Of a stretch of DNA of 64,000 bases, positions 44,359 through 53,557 are shown in pieces. This DNA comes from Gemmatimonadota bacterium (GTDB taxonomy: Bacteria; Gemmatimonadota; Gemmatimonadetes; Gemmatimonadales; GWC2-71-9). A model generated the notes under the pieces. The model had not been told where the DNA came from. It saw only the letters and a program-made list of their open reading frames with translations, and did not search any database. Position numbers and translations under genes: made by a program. Within the stretch, counting starts at the first letter, position 1, and each line of letters starts with the position of its first letter. The stretch spans positions 186,001-250,000 of the forward strand of contig JADJOM010000002.1 of assembly GCA_016713785.1 (NCBI GenBank). Direction: 5' to 3'.

Positions 44359-44871
44359 CTACTTGAGCTTGGCCTTCTGCAGCTCGTCCCAGGTCCACGG
44401 CGTGGTGCGGCTCTTCGTCGCCGCGCGGACCGCCGCCACCTCCGCCGCGGTCACCGGCGGCGCGCTGTTCCCCCACGACGACCGCTCATAGGTGAGCGTC
44501 GTGGCGATGTCCTCGTCCGACAGCTGGCCCCAGGCCACCATCGCGCCGTTGTACTGCTTGCCCTTCACGGTCATCGGCCCCTGGATGCCGTGCAGCACGA
44601 TCGCGATCGGCACCTCGGCCGGACCGGTCACGATCTCCGAGCCCGCCAACGGCGGGAACGCCGGGTCGAGCCCCAGCCCCGTGGGCTGATGGCAGGTCGA
44701 ACACACCGCGTACTGCCCCTCGGGCACGTACGCCGGCGTGGTGGCGGCCGGCGCGGCAGCCGGCGCGGCCGCGGGAGCGGCGGAGGCGGTGTCGGCGGGC
44801 TTGTCGCCTCCACCGCAGGCCAGGGCCAGGAGGGACAGGAGGGCTACGGGCGTCAGACGAACGGCGGACAT
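44359..44871 (-). CDS. Mono-haem cytochrome c lipoprotein
   Basis: 170 residues. Lipobox LLALACGGG, an Ala/Pro-rich spacer (about 25-50) and a cytochrome c domain with the haem motif CSTCH (in VCSTCHQPTGLGLDPAFPPLAGS) and a later Met (GPMTVKGKQYNGAMVAWG) as likely axial ligand. It may pass electrons to the MbnH-like haem or to an oxidase. The gene ends just before repeat copy B. Confidence 0.88.
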   Translation of the reverse strand: MSAVRLTPVALLSLLALACGGGDKPADTASAAPAAAPAAAPAATTPAYVPEGQYAVCSTCHQPTGLGLDPAFPPLAGSEIVTGPAEVPIAIVLHGIQGPMTVKGKQYNGAMVAWGQLSDEDIATTLTYERSSWGNSAPPVTAAEVAAVRAATKSRTTPWTWDELQKAKLK

Positions 44872-44873
44872 GA

Positions 44874-45407
44874 TCAGGACCTCGATGTGGAATGGGGACG
44901 GGAACCAGCAGACAGGCGGAGCGCGCGGACCTCGGCCTGCACCCACAGGGTCAGCGCGCCGGGCATGGCCAGGGCCAGGCGGATGCTGTCACCGGGCACC
45001 AGGTCCACCGTGAGTTCCTCCAGCGCGAGCCAGGTACCGCCCGGGTGCATGCGGATGGCGCCGTGCGCGGGGATGACGAACCCGCCGCGCGCCGCCAGGA
45101 ACTCGGGGCCGCTGGCCTGGCCCGACAGCCGCACCCGCCGCGCGGCACGGGTCGCCACCGCGCCCACCGCCACCGGCACCGCGGTCTGGCTCGTGATCGC
45201 CAGGAAGGCCCGCGTGTCCGTTCCCGCCTCGCCCGGTTCCACCCACGCCTGCTCCAGCGCGAGGGTGGCCATCGAATCGGCGGCCGGCGCGCTGTCGGCC
45301 GCACGCAGCGGAGCCGCGGCCGCGTCCCGGACGCACCCGGAACCGCCCGCCAGGACCAGCCACGGCAGCAGCACGCCGCCGACTGCACGCAAGACAGCTG
45401 AGACCAT
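44874..45407 (-). CDS. PCu(A)C-like lipoprotein with degenerate copper site
   Basis: 177 residues, lipobox LAGGSGCVRD. The beta-sandwich ends with AIRMHPGGTWLALEELTVDLVPGDSIRLALAM, which aligns with the PGG-x-HxM strand of PCu(A)C chaperones, but Trp and Ala occupy the ligand positions. It thus appears unable to bind Cu(I) in the usual way. It overlaps nothing, with only 2 bp to the mono-haem cytochrome downstream, and lies upstream in the leftward copper arm. A canonical version is at 50540-50980. Confidence 0.65.
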   Translation of the reverse strand: MVSAVLRAVGGVLLPWLVLAGGSGCVRDAAAAPLRAADSAPAADSMATLALEQAWVEPGEAGTDTRAFLAITSQTAVPVAVGAVATRAARRVRLSGQASGPEFLAARGGFVIPAHGAIRMHPGGTWLALEELTVDLVPGDSIRLALAMPGALTLWVQAEVRALRLSAGSRPHSTSRS

Positions 45408-45596
45408 CGGTTGCCCTCGAAGGGAGCGCACCCCGCCCGGCGGGCGGTGGCGGCAGCTGCGCGCCGGTCAGACCTCATCCCGCGCGCCGCCGATGGCAGG
45501 CGGCGTTCACGGCGGAGAGCCCGGGAACATCCCGGGATCGGTCAGGCGCGATTCAGTTGTGCTGGAACGGGAGACCGACGACCCGGAACGGGTTCG

Positions 45597-45971
45597 TCAG
45601 GCGAGCGGGGCGGGCGGGGCTTGGGCGAGCGGGAGCAGGCGGGCGGGGCGGACCACCACCAGCGTCGGGGTGCCCTGCGGCGCGGCCACGGCCACGACCG
45701 CCACGGGCAACAGGGAGAGCCGCGCCGGCGCCGGGGGCGCCACCGGGGCAAAACAGCAGGCATGGCCCACGCAGTCACAACGATGCGGCGCGGAACGCTC
45801 CGGCGACCCGTGCTGGTGGCCGGCCGGCATCTCCGCCATGCCGTGATGCCCCGCCATCGCCGCGGCCGCTGGCTCCCGCCGCTCGCACCCGTGCAGGCCG
45901 GGGGCAAGCGCATTGGCGGTGAAGACCACCGCGAGGGCGAGGCCGAGGAGCGGGCGGAGGAGGTGGCGCAT
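45597..45971 (-). CDS. Small His/Met/Cys-rich secreted protein
   Basis: 124 residues with an N-terminal hydrophobic segment (LLRPLLGLALAVVFTANALAPGL). The region after it is dense in potential copper ligands: HGC, AGHHGMAEMPAGHQHG and RCDCVGHACC. The rest is Ala/Pro-rich and hydrophobic, with a final membrane-like segment. It is the first gene of the leftward copper arm and lies opposite CopC. I do not recognise a family; copper binding is inferred from composition and context. Confidence 0.65.
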   Translation of the reverse strand: MRHLLRPLLGLALAVVFTANALAPGLHGCERREPAAAAMAGHHGMAEMPAGHQHGSPERSAPHRCDCVGHACCFAPVAPPAPARLSLLPVAVVAVAAPQGTPTLVVVRPARLLPLAQAPPAPLA

Positions 45972-46140
45972 GAAGTCAGGATCATGCATGCGCGGCACCG
46001 GTGGGCGCAAGAGGCGCCGTCACCACCCACGGCCCCCCGCCCTCCGCCCGCTCCCGCCGGTGGTGTTAGAATTCCACCCCTGTTCCCCGCCGGTATGCGC
46101 GACCGACGGCACCCCTCACCCGTAGCCGAGGAGTCCCCGC
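45972..46140. promoter_or_regulatory. Divergent promoter region of the two copper arms
   Basis: 169 bp between the leftward and rightward arms, so it should hold promoters for both. GAGGAG at 46128-46133 is the ribosome-binding site of copC. A TTAGAAT near 46067 is the only AT-rich -10-like sequence on the rightward side. I see no convincing regulator site. Confidence 0.4.
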
Positions 46141-46518
46141 ATGCGGTTCCCCACCCTCGTCCTGGGCGCTGCCGCCGCCCTGCTGGTCGCGCTGCCGGCC
46201 ACCCTGGTACACACCAAGCTGGTCAAGGCCGAGCCCGGCATCGACGCCACCGTGGCCACGGCGCCGAAGCAGATCCGCCTCTGGTGGAGCGACCGGACCG
46301 ACGCCGCGCTCACCAGCGCCACCCTGCTCAAGGCCGATCGCTCGCCGGTCGGCGTGATCAAGTTCACCGAGACCGACGACAGCCTCTCCTCCGCCGGCGC
46401 GGTGCCGGTGGACCTCGCCCCCGGCAAGTACCTGGTGATGTACAAGACCGCCGCACACGACGGCCACGTGGTGCGCGGCACCTTTGGATTCACCTTCGAC
46501 CCCGCGGCCAAGCCCTGA
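46141..46518 (+). CDS. copC: CopC-like periplasmic copper-binding protein
   Basis: 125 residues, usual CopC size. The signal peptide leads to a mature N-terminus around His24 (VHTKLVKAEPG), then the beta-barrel. The second half of the copper(II) site is AAHDGHVVRGTFGF (Asp107, His109), matching the DxH of CopC. No Met-rich Cu(I) loop is present. It should hold Cu(II) in the periplasm for the CopD-like importer encoded two genes downstream. The CocE-type hydrolase begins 2 bp after its stop. Confidence 0.85.
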   Translation: MRFPTLVLGAAAALLVALPATLVHTKLVKAEPGIDATVATAPKQIRLWWSDRTDAALTSATLLKADRSPVGVIKFTETDDSLSSAGAVPVDLAPGKYLVMYKTAAHDGHVVRGTFGFTFDPAAKP

Positions 46519-46520
46519 GC

Positions 46521-48296
46521 ATGCGCGGCGGGCTCGTGTGGATCGCTCCTGCTGGGCGCCGGCCTCGTGGCCGGCGCCCAGCGCCTTTCGGGGCAGGACA
46601 GCCTCGTCGTCGACAGCGCCGTGGCGATCCCCATGCGCGACGGCGTGGTGCTCATGGCCGACATCTGGCGCCCCGCCGCCCCGGGCCCCTTCCCGGTCCT
46701 CGTCTACCGCACGCCGTACGACCGGCAGGACGCCGCGGCGGCCTCCGGGATCACCCGCGCCGCCGTGGCCCGCGGCTATGCCGTGCTCCTCCAGGACGTC
46801 CGCGGCCGCTACGGCTCCGGCGGCGAGTTCGAGCCGTATCGCCACGAGGGCGCCGACGGGTACGACACCATCGAGTGGGCCGCGCGGCAATCCTGGTCCA
46901 CTGGGGCGGTGGGCACCATCGGCCTCTCCTACCCCGCCGCGGTGCAGTGGCTCGCCGCCCTGCAGCGCCCCCCGGCGCTCAAGGCGATGGCGCCGGCCAT
47001 GACCTACGCCACGCCGGAATCGTTCTGGTACGCCGGCGGTGTCTGGGACGGGTCGTGGCTCGACTGGACCTGGTTCAACATCGCCCCCGACCTGCGCCGC
47101 CGCCTGGGCCGCCCCGGGCCGCGCACCGATGCCGAGGCCGCCGCCGCGTGGGAACGGGAGGGCCCCCGGGCCCGCCGCCATCGCCCCCTCGGCACGCTGC
47201 CCGACTTCCAGGGCATCGCCCCCTGGTACTACGAATGGATGCGGCACCCCCCTCGGGACCCCTGGTGGAGCTGGGCCGCGCTCGAGGGCCGCTACAGCCA
47301 GGTCGGCGCCGCCGTGCTCAACCTCTCCGGCTGGTTCGACGAACCCTATGGCGCCCGCGGCGCCGCCGACAACTTCTCCGCCCTGGTGCAGGCCCGTCGC
47401 CCCGGCGCGCCGCGGGCCGCGCTGATCCTCGGCCCCTGGACCCACGGCGTGGGCGCGGTGCAGCGCACCACCGCCGGCGACCGGGACTTCGGCCCCGCCG
47501 CCGCGCTGGCGTACGCCGAGATGGTGCTGCGCTGGATGGACCGCTACGTGAAGGGCGAACGGAACGGGGTCGACGACGAGCCGCCGGTGCGGGTCTTCGT
47601 GATGGGCGAGAACCGCTGGCGCACCGCCCCCGGCTGGCCGCTTCCGGGCACGCGCACGGATACGCTCTTTCTGCAGCCGCCGGAGCGCGACGGACAGTCC
47701 GGCCGCCTGGAGGCGCAGCCGCCGATCCGCGGCGCCTCCGAGACCAGCCTCCGCGCCGACCCCGCCGCGCCCCTCGCCGACCCGTACGACGGCCGCGCCG
47801 GCGCGCACGACTACCGGGCGCTCGTGGGCCGCCCCGACGTCGCGGTCTTCGAGACGGCGCCCTTCACCGAGCCGCGCGACGTCATCGGTGCCGTGGTGGG
47901 CGAGTTCGCCGTCGCCGCCTCGGTGCCCGACTACGATCTCTGGCTGCAGCTCTACGACGTGGCGCCCGACGGCACCGCCTGGAACCTCTCCGCCCCGGCA
48001 CCGCGCTGCTCCGCGCGAGCTACCGCCAGGGCGGGCCCGCCCGCATCCTCCCGCGCGAGGGCGAGGTCACCCGGCTCCGGTTCGATGGCCTCCTCACCGC
48101 CAACCGTGTCCTCCCCGGACACCGGCTCCGCATCGTGCTCTCGGCCGCGTTCGTCCCGCTCTTCTCGGTGAACCCGCAGACCGGGCTGCAGGAATTCGAC
48201 TCGGACAAGGTCCGGGCCGGCGACCTCCGGGTGCAGCACTCGCGCACCTTCCCCTCGCGGATGCTCCTGCCGGTGGTGCCCATCGCGCGGGACTGA
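46521..48296 (+). CDS. CocE/NonD-type alpha/beta hydrolase, interrupted by frameshifts
   Basis: Together the pieces encode about 590 residues of a CocE/NonD acyl hydrolase (X-Pro dipeptidyl-peptidase class): PMRDGVVLMADIWRP, PFPVLVYRTPYDR, the nucleophile elbow GLSYPA, and the GPWTHG histidine. The 3-prime part (GTALLRASYRQGG to VVPIARD) is in another frame; one extra base in the C-run at 47993-47996 restores the reading. The start is also out of frame: ATG 46521 gives MRGGLVWIA, and removing one C near 46546-46549 joins it to LLGAGLVAGAQRL, a normal signal peptide. GTG 46567 is the alternative start. The substrate is unknown; its place between CopC and CopD is unusual. Confidence 0.75.
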   Translation: MRGGLVWIAPAGRRPRGRRPAPFGAGQPRRRQRRGDPHARRRGAHGRHLAPRRPGPLPGPRLPHAVRPAGRRGGLRDHPRRRGPRLCRAPPGRPRPLRLRRRVRAVSPRGRRRVRHHRVGRAAILVHWGGGHHRPLLPRRGAVARRPAAPPGAQGDGAGHDLRHAGIVLVRRRCLGRVVARLDLVQHRPRPAPPPGPPRAAHRCRGRRRVGTGGPPGPPPSPPRHAARLPGHRPLVLRMDAAPPSGPLVELGRARGPLQPGRRRRAQPLRLVRRTLWRPRRRRQLLRPGAGPSPRRAAGRADPRPLDPRRGRGAAHHRRRPGLRPRRRAGVRRDGAALDGPLREGRTERGRRRAAGAGLRDGREPLAHRPRLAASGHAHGYALSAAAGARRTVRPPGGAAADPRRLRDQPPRRPRRAPRRPVRRPRRRARLPGARGPPRRRGLRDGALHRAARRHRCRGGRVRRRRLGARLRSLAAALRRGARRHRLEPLRPGTALLRASYRQGGPARILPREGEVTRLRFDGLLTANRVLPGHRLRIVLSAAFVPLFSVNPQTGLQEFDSDKVRAGDLRVQHSRTFPSRMLLPVVPIARD

Positions 48297-48350
48297 CAGC
48301 ACGCCTGCTCCCCGGGTACCTTCCCTCCGACCCTCGTCGTCCAGCCAGCC

Positions 48351-49298
48351 GTGGATACCGAACCCGCGACCCTCCCCCTCGATCTCTTCGCCGCCAGTCG
48401 CGCCGTCGCCTACCTGGCGACCCTGACGCTGGTCGGCGCCTGCGCCTTCGTGGCCCTCATTCCCCGCTGGCGCGACCCCGCCGACGACGAGCACTCCCTC
48501 GCCGCCCGGTCACTGGCCCGCGCCTGGCGGCTGGCCGGGGTCGTCGCGTTCCTCTTGCTGCTTGCCGACCTGGGTCGGGGCGTGGGCCAGCTGCAGAGCT
48601 TCCTCGATCCCGGCGAGCCGATGAGCTGGGCCGCCGCGCGCCCCATGCTGATCGACAGCGCCTGGGGCCACGGCTGGCTGGCCCAGCTGGCCACCACCAC
48701 GGTCGCCCTCCTGCTGATCCTGGTGGTCACGCGCCGCCCCGCCCTCCGGCTCGCGCTCGCCGGCACCGCGGTCCTCGCCGTGGTGGGCAGCACCCCGCTC
48801 ACCGGCCACGCCGGCGAACACCCGTGGGGCGCCAGCTTCGGCATCGGGCTCCACGCCGTGCACCTCCTCGGCGGTGGACTCTGGCTCGGGACCCTGACCA
48901 CCCTCGCCGTCGCGGCCCTGCCGCTGGTGGGCGGGCCCGCCGGGGGGCCGCCAGGGGATCACGGCGCGCTGGCCCGGCTGGTCGGCGCCTTCTCGCCCCT
49001 GGCGCTGGTCGGCGCCACCCTCGCGATCGGCGCCGGCCTCGTGCTGGGGTATGCCTACGTGGGAAGCCTCTCCGCCCTCACCAGCACGGTGTACGGCCGC
49101 GCACTGCTGGTGAAGTCCGCGCTGCTGCTGCTCACGATGGCGCTCGGGGCCTGGAACTGGCGGCGCGTGTCCCCCACGCTTGGCCGCGCGGAGGGCAGCG
49201 CCCGGCTCCGTCGCTCGGCCACGGTCGAGCTCGTCATCGGCCTCCTGCTCGTGGCCACCACGGCCGTGCTGGTGGCGCTTCCCGCCCCGGGACTGTGA
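48351..49298 (+). CDS. copD: CopD-like copper resistance membrane protein
   Basis: 315 residues with about eight hydrophobic helices, the CopD fold. Conserved His residues occur in GHAGEHPWGASFGIGLHAVHLLGGGLWLGTL, characteristic of the CopD/YcnJ central region. CopD is thought to import copper from CopC across the inner membrane. The gene starts at GTG 48351, 54 bp after the hydrolase. The stop lies 2 bp before the first Sco gene. Confidence 0.85.
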   Translation: MDTEPATLPLDLFAASRAVAYLATLTLVGACAFVALIPRWRDPADDEHSLAARSLARAWRLAGVVAFLLLLADLGRGVGQLQSFLDPGEPMSWAAARPMLIDSAWGHGWLAQLATTTVALLLILVVTRRPALRLALAGTAVLAVVGSTPLTGHAGEHPWGASFGIGLHAVHLLGGGLWLGTLTTLAVAALPLVGGPAGGPPGDHGALARLVGAFSPLALVGATLAIGAGLVLGYAYVGSLSALTSTVYGRALLVKSALLLLTMALGAWNWRRVSPTLGRAEGSARLRRSATVELVIGLLLVATTAVLVALPAPGL

Positions 49299-49300
49299 CG

Positions 49301-49909
49301 ATGCGCGCCCTCCTCCTGTGCAGCCTCCTCGCCGCCCTCGCCTGCCAGGGCCGCGGCCCGCGGCCGTTCTCCGGCGAGGGGCTCGCCGGGCCGGCGGTCG
49401 TGCCGCCGCTCGCCAAGCCGGAGCTGGTGCTCACCGCCACCGACGGCACTCGCTACGACCTGCAGCGGGACACCGAGGGCGTGGTCACCCTGCTCTTCTT
49501 CGGGTACACCTCCTGCCCCGATCGCTGCCCGATCCAGCTCGCGAACATCGCGGCGGCACTCAAGCGGATGGATCCGGCGCGGGCGGAGCGGATCCGGACC
49601 GTCTTCGTCACGGTGGACCCCCGCCGCGACACACCCGGGCGCATTCGCGCCTATCTTGATCACTTCGACCGGCGGTTCGTCGGGCTCACCGGGGACAGCG
49701 CGTCGATCGCGTACGCGTTCACCCAGCTCCGGCTGGGGCACCCGATGCCGCCGGACCCCGTCGCCGGGGACAGCGGGACGTACACGATCAACCACAACGT
49801 GGCCGTCTTTGCCTTCACCCCCGACAACCTCGCTCACGTGGCCTATCTGTCGGGGTTCACCCCCGACCAGTGGCTCCACGACCTGACCCTGCTCGCGGAC
49901 GGATCCTGA
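49301..49909 (+). CDS. Sco1/SenC-family copper chaperone 1
   Basis: 202 residues, lipobox AALACQG. The thioredoxin fold carries the copper ligands CPDRCP (Cys72, Cys76) and His165 in TYTINHNVAVFAF. These three are complete, so it should deliver Cu(I) to the CuA site of cytochrome c oxidase. It is followed 2 bp later by a second Sco gene. Confidence 0.92.
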   Translation: MRALLLCSLLAALACQGRGPRPFSGEGLAGPAVVPPLAKPELVLTATDGTRYDLQRDTEGVVTLLFFGYTSCPDRCPIQLANIAAALKRMDPARAERIRTVFVTVDPRRDTPGRIRAYLDHFDRRFVGLTGDSASIAYAFTQLRLGHPMPPDPVAGDSGTYTINHNVAVFAFTPDNLAHVAYLSGFTPDQWLHDLTLLADGS

Positions 49910-49911
49910 CC

Positions 49912-50540
49912 GTGCACCGACGCCCCGCTCCCGCCCGCTCCGGCCTGCTGGCCCTCGCCGCGCTGCTCGCGCTCGGTGGTGGCTGCAAGCCCGCAGCGCC
50001 CAAGGTGTTCAATCCGGACGGGCTCGCCGCCCCAAGGTCGAACCCCCGATCCGCAAGCCGGACTTCATCCTGACCACCACCGATGGCCGGCCCTACGACT
50101 TCCGCAAGGAAACCGAGGGCAGGGTGGCGCTGCTGTTCTTCGGCTACACCCACTGCCCCGACGTCTGCCCGGTGCACCTGGCCAACATCGCCGCGGTGCT
50201 CAAGAAGCTCTCGCCCGAGGTGAACAACGCCGTGCAGGTGGTGTTCGTCACCACCGACCCGGTGCGCGACACGCCCGAGGCGATGCGCGCCTGGCTCGAC
50301 AAGTTCGACCCGCGCTTCATCGGGCTCACGGGCGACTCGCTCGCGCTCCTCAATGCCATCGGCCAGCTGCCCTTCGGCAAGCCCGTCATCGAGCGCCTCC
50401 CCGGGGACACCGCCTACTACGTCGGCCACCCGGCCTCGGTCATCGCCTTCACCCGCGACAACCTGGCCCACGTGGTCTACCCCTTCGGCATCCGGCAGCA
50501 GGACTGGGCCCGCGACCTCCCACTTCTCGCGGAGCAGTGA
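49912..50540 (+). CDS. Sco1/SenC-family copper chaperone 2 (1-bp frameshift)
   Basis: The N-terminal signal (HRRPAPARSGLLALAALLALGGGCKPAAP, lipobox GGGC) lies in one frame, and the rest (PKVEPPIRKPDFILTTTDGRPYDF onwards) in another. One additional C in the run at 50030-50033 joins them into a full Sco protein. Copper ligands CPDVCP and the His in YYVGHPASVIAF are intact. The stop overlaps the next start. Tandem Sco genes may serve different oxidases or redox forms. Confidence 0.85.
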
Positions 50541-50980
50541 TGCAACACCGCCTCCGACCCGCCGCGAAACTCGCGGCCCTCCTCCTGATGGCCGGATGCG
50601 CCGGCGGGCCGCCGGCGGCCACCGCCACCGCGGGCGACCTGCGGCTCACCAACGGCTTCGCCTACGAGCCGATCATCCAGGCGAGCGGCGCCGCCTATGT
50701 CGAGATCACCAATCGCGGCACCACCCCCGACACGCTCCTCGGCGCCTCGAGCCCGGCCGCCGCGGGCGCCATGCTCCACGGTGGCAGCATGGCGCACGTG
50801 ATGACGCTGCCCATCCCGGCCGGCGGCACCCTCGCGCTGGCCCCCGGTGGCACCCACATCATGCTGACGGACTTCGTGGCCATGCCCGAGGCCGGGGATT
50901 CGCTGACCCTGATCCTGACCTTTGCGCGCGCGGGCAGCGTCACGCTGCAGCTGCCGGTGCGGAAGTACGGCGACGAATGA
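50540..50980 (+). CDS. PCu(A)C-type copper chaperone lipoprotein
   Basis: 146 residues, lipobox LLMAGCAGG (Cys20). The copper ligands appear in the usual order: AMLHGGSMAHVM (His80, Met84/88 region) and PGGTHIMLT (His106, Met108). PCu(A)C works with Sco proteins to load the CuA centre of cytochrome oxidase. Its start overlaps the Sco-2 stop by one base, and its own stop overlaps the next gene (ATGA), so the set is coupled. Confidence 0.9.
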   Translation: MQHRLRPAAKLAALLLMAGCAGGPPAATATAGDLRLTNGFAYEPIIQASGAAYVEITNRGTTPDTLLGASSPAAAGAMLHGGSMAHVMTLPIPAGGTLALAPGGTHIMLTDFVAMPEAGDSLTLILTFARAGSVTLQLPVRKYGDE

Positions 50981-51798
50981 ACTGGTGGTGCGCGGCGACG
51001 GGGCAGAGCTGGACGTGGGAGTGGCGGGCCTTCCCCGGAGTCTGGTTGTTCGTGGTGGCGGTGGCCGCCGGGTACTTCCGGCTGCGGCGGGGTGCCGGGG
51101 CGCCGGGCCGCGGCGGCACCTGGTTCGCCATCGGCCTCCTGCTGCTGTGGGTCGCCCTCGACTGGCCCCTCGGTGCCCTCGGCGCCGGTTACCTGCTCAG
51201 CGCGCACACCGTCAGCTACATCCTGCTGTCGCTGGTGGCCCCGCCCTGCCTCATCCTGGGCTTCGATACGGCGGATGTCCGGCGCGCCCTCGCGCGCCCC
51301 GGCGCGGCGGCCCTGCTCCGCGCCGCGGCCCGCCCCGGGCCGGCGCTGGCGGGGTTCAGCGCCATCCTGTTCATCACCCACATCCCATCGGTGGTGGACG
51401 CGCTGATGGCGAGCCAGCTCGGCGCGCTGCTCGTGGACCTCGCGTGGATCGGCGGCGGACTGTGGCTCTGGTGGCCGGTGATGGCGCCGACTCCGGAGGT
51501 GTCCACCTTCCGGCGGCCGCTCAAGATGGCCTACCTCTTCGCCGCCACCCTCCCGGCGATCATCCCCAGCGCCTTCCTCACGTTCGCGGAGTACCCGCTC
51601 TACGCCACGTATGAGCTCGCGCCCCGCGTGGCCCGCCTGCTGACCGCGCAGGAAGACCAGAAGATCGCCGGCCTCCTCATGAAGCTGGTGGGAGACCTGC
51701 CGATCTGGTTCGCGTTCGGGGTGATTTTCTTCCGGTGGTCCCGCGATGCCGAGGCGGCGGCGCCGCCCCCGGTCCATCCCAGCGCGGTGGCGCGCTGA
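50977..51798 (+). CDS. ctaG: CtaG-type cytochrome c oxidase assembly protein (caa3_CtaG family)
   Basis: 273 residues with about seven membrane helices. The family signs are WRAFPGVWLFVVAVAAGYF, WPLGALGAGYLLSAHTVSYILLSLVAPPCLILGF, FITHIPSVVDAL and a final YPLYATYELAPR loop. Bacillus-type CtaG is needed for caa3 oxidase assembly with copper. Overlapping starts link it to Sco and PCu(A)C, so this arm is directed at building cytochrome oxidase. Confidence 0.88.
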   Translation: MNWWCAATGQSWTWEWRAFPGVWLFVVAVAAGYFRLRRGAGAPGRGGTWFAIGLLLLWVALDWPLGALGAGYLLSAHTVSYILLSLVAPPCLILGFDTADVRRALARPGAAALLRAAARPGPALAGFSAILFITHIPSVVDALMASQLGALLVDLAWIGGGLWLWWPVMAPTPEVSTFRRPLKMAYLFAATLPAIIPSAFLTFAEYPLYATYELAPRVARLLTAQEDQKIAGLLMKLVGDLPIWFAFGVIFFRWSRDAEAAAPPPVHPSAVAR

Positions 51799-51808
51799 CC
51801 CGCCCGGC

Positions 51809-53435
51809 CTACTCCTCCTCGACCTGCTCCCGGACCTCGGTCCGCCGCCAGCCCGGCATGATCGGTCCGCCCAGGCCGCCGCTGCGGCGCGCCAGTTCCA
51901 GGTGCGGCGCGGCCAGGTCGGCCAGCTGCTGCGCCAGCGCCATGTCCGTCCGGGAGAAGGACTCGCTGCCGCGCGCGGTCATGGCCATGGCCCCAAGGAC
52001 CCGGCCACCGGTGCGGAGCGGCACCACCAGCACCGAGACCGCGCCCTGGCCCTCGTCCTGTGCGGTGAGCAGGTAGGGCAGCTCCCCGCGCACCACCTGC
52101 GCCACCCCGGTGCCCTCGATGGGCTCCTGCGGCAGGTCGGCGAGCGGCGTCGCCGCCCCGGGGCGCACCACCGCCACCCGGCGCTCATCGGTGAGGCGCA
52201 CCGCGAACTCGAGCGCCGTCACCGGCAGCAGCGCCCCCGCCAGCTGCACGAACTGCCGGCTCCCCTCGCCCAGGAAGGGCGTGGCCGCGAGCAGCTCCGC
52301 CACCCGCGCCAGGTGCATCGGCACGTGCCGCAGCAGGTCGAACTGCGACTTGAGCACGCTGAACTGCCAGCCGAGCACCAGCGCGTCCACCCGCGGCGCG
52401 AGCAGGGCGCCCACCCGGTCGAGGATCGCGAGGTCCGCGGCCTGGTAGAACTCCGGCCCCGCGCTCCCCAGCAGCAGGTACCCCACCGGCCGCTCCACCA
52501 CCCGCAGCCGCACCCCGATCAGCGAGCGCGGAGGCAGCTCGGGCCCCCGGACCGTCACCAGCTCGGGCACCCGCGGCACGTAGGCCGCCGCGGTGTCGCC
52601 GACCAGCACCGTGTTCCGCTCGCCGAAGAGCAGGGTGGGGTTGAGCTCGGCCGCCGGGCGGGCCAGCGCGGGGTCGCCCCACAGCACGCCGTGCCCGTGC
52701 AGCGCCAGCCGGTAGTAGTGCGCCCCCTCGGAATCGGGAATCAGCAGCTCGTAGGCGTCGTGCGGCAGCACGGACTGCAGGGCGAACGACAGCGCCAGCA
52801 TCAGGTCGCGCGGGGTGCCCGCGCCCCCCAGCGCGTCCGCCAGCGACTCGAACAGCTCTCCCCTCGCGCGCCTGCTCCCGGACCCGCTCTTCCACCGCCG
52901 GCACGTGGTCGTGCGCGGGCGGCGGCGCCGCGGGGGGGGCCTGCTCGTCCACCGCCGACCCGCCGCGGGTCACCCGCGCGAGCATCGGCGCCATCACGTC
53001 GGCCGCGGCCTCGAACATCTCCCCCGCCCGCAGCCCGTAGATGTGCGGCGTGAACGAGGCCAGCAGGATGAGCGCCACGTCCTGCCCGCCGAACCGCACC
53101 GGACGGAGCAGCACCGAGCCGTAACCGGCCCGGCGGATCCGGTCCTCCACGTCGTCCAGCAGGTGCTGGTTGGCGATGGGATTGGCGGCGGGCACGTCCA
53201 GCGCGTCCGCGCTCAGCGCCTCGGGCTCGATCAGGATCGGCATCCCGTCGGTGCCGTAGATCCACAGGCCGAACAGCTCCGAAGGCAGTTCCGGACCCAT
53301 CGCATCCGCCACCGCCTCGTACCACGCCTTGAGCACATCCAGGTCCTGGATGCGCGTCCGCGGGTGCAGCAGCGGGATGCGTTGCCGGAAGTGCGCTTCG
53401 CCAATGCTCATGCGTGGGAAGATGGCAGGGTCCAT
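51809..53435 (-). CDS. Large GAF-like protein (1-bp frameshift)
   Basis: Two overlapping pieces join if one G is removed from the four-base run at 52860-52863 (EREQAREG to ELFESLADALGG). The restored protein has about 540 residues with two or three GAF-like modules: WYEAVADAMGPELPSELFGLWIYGTDGMPIL, an LPHDAYELLIPDSEGAHYYRLALHG module, and a C-terminal GAMAMTARGSESFSRTDMALAQQLADLAAPHLELA. I see no kinase, cyclase or DNA-binding domain. It is convergent with ctaG, and its promoter abuts the copZ operon. Start at ATG 53433-53435; 53409-53411 is an alternative. Confidence 0.7.
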
Positions 53436-53463
53436 GCCCCCGCGACGGCCGAAATCACGCCCA

Positions 53464-53479
53464 TACCCCTCCCCCCTAC
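53464..53479. promoter_or_regulatory. Candidate CsoR-type operator upstream of copZ-copA
   Basis: TACCCCTCCCCCCTAC, a G/C-tract flanked by TA steps, resembles the TA-G-tract-TA operators of the CsoR/RcnR family. It lies about 80 bp upstream of copZ in the gap between two divergent genes. A second partial copy (TACCCC) follows 6 bp later. Only pattern similarity supports this. Confidence 0.3.
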
Positions 53480-53557
53480 TTGCATACCCCAGGCCCCTAT
53501 CATAAGTTGGCGACAGTGTCCACGGTGGATCCAGCTTGGAATCTGAGGCATAAAGCA

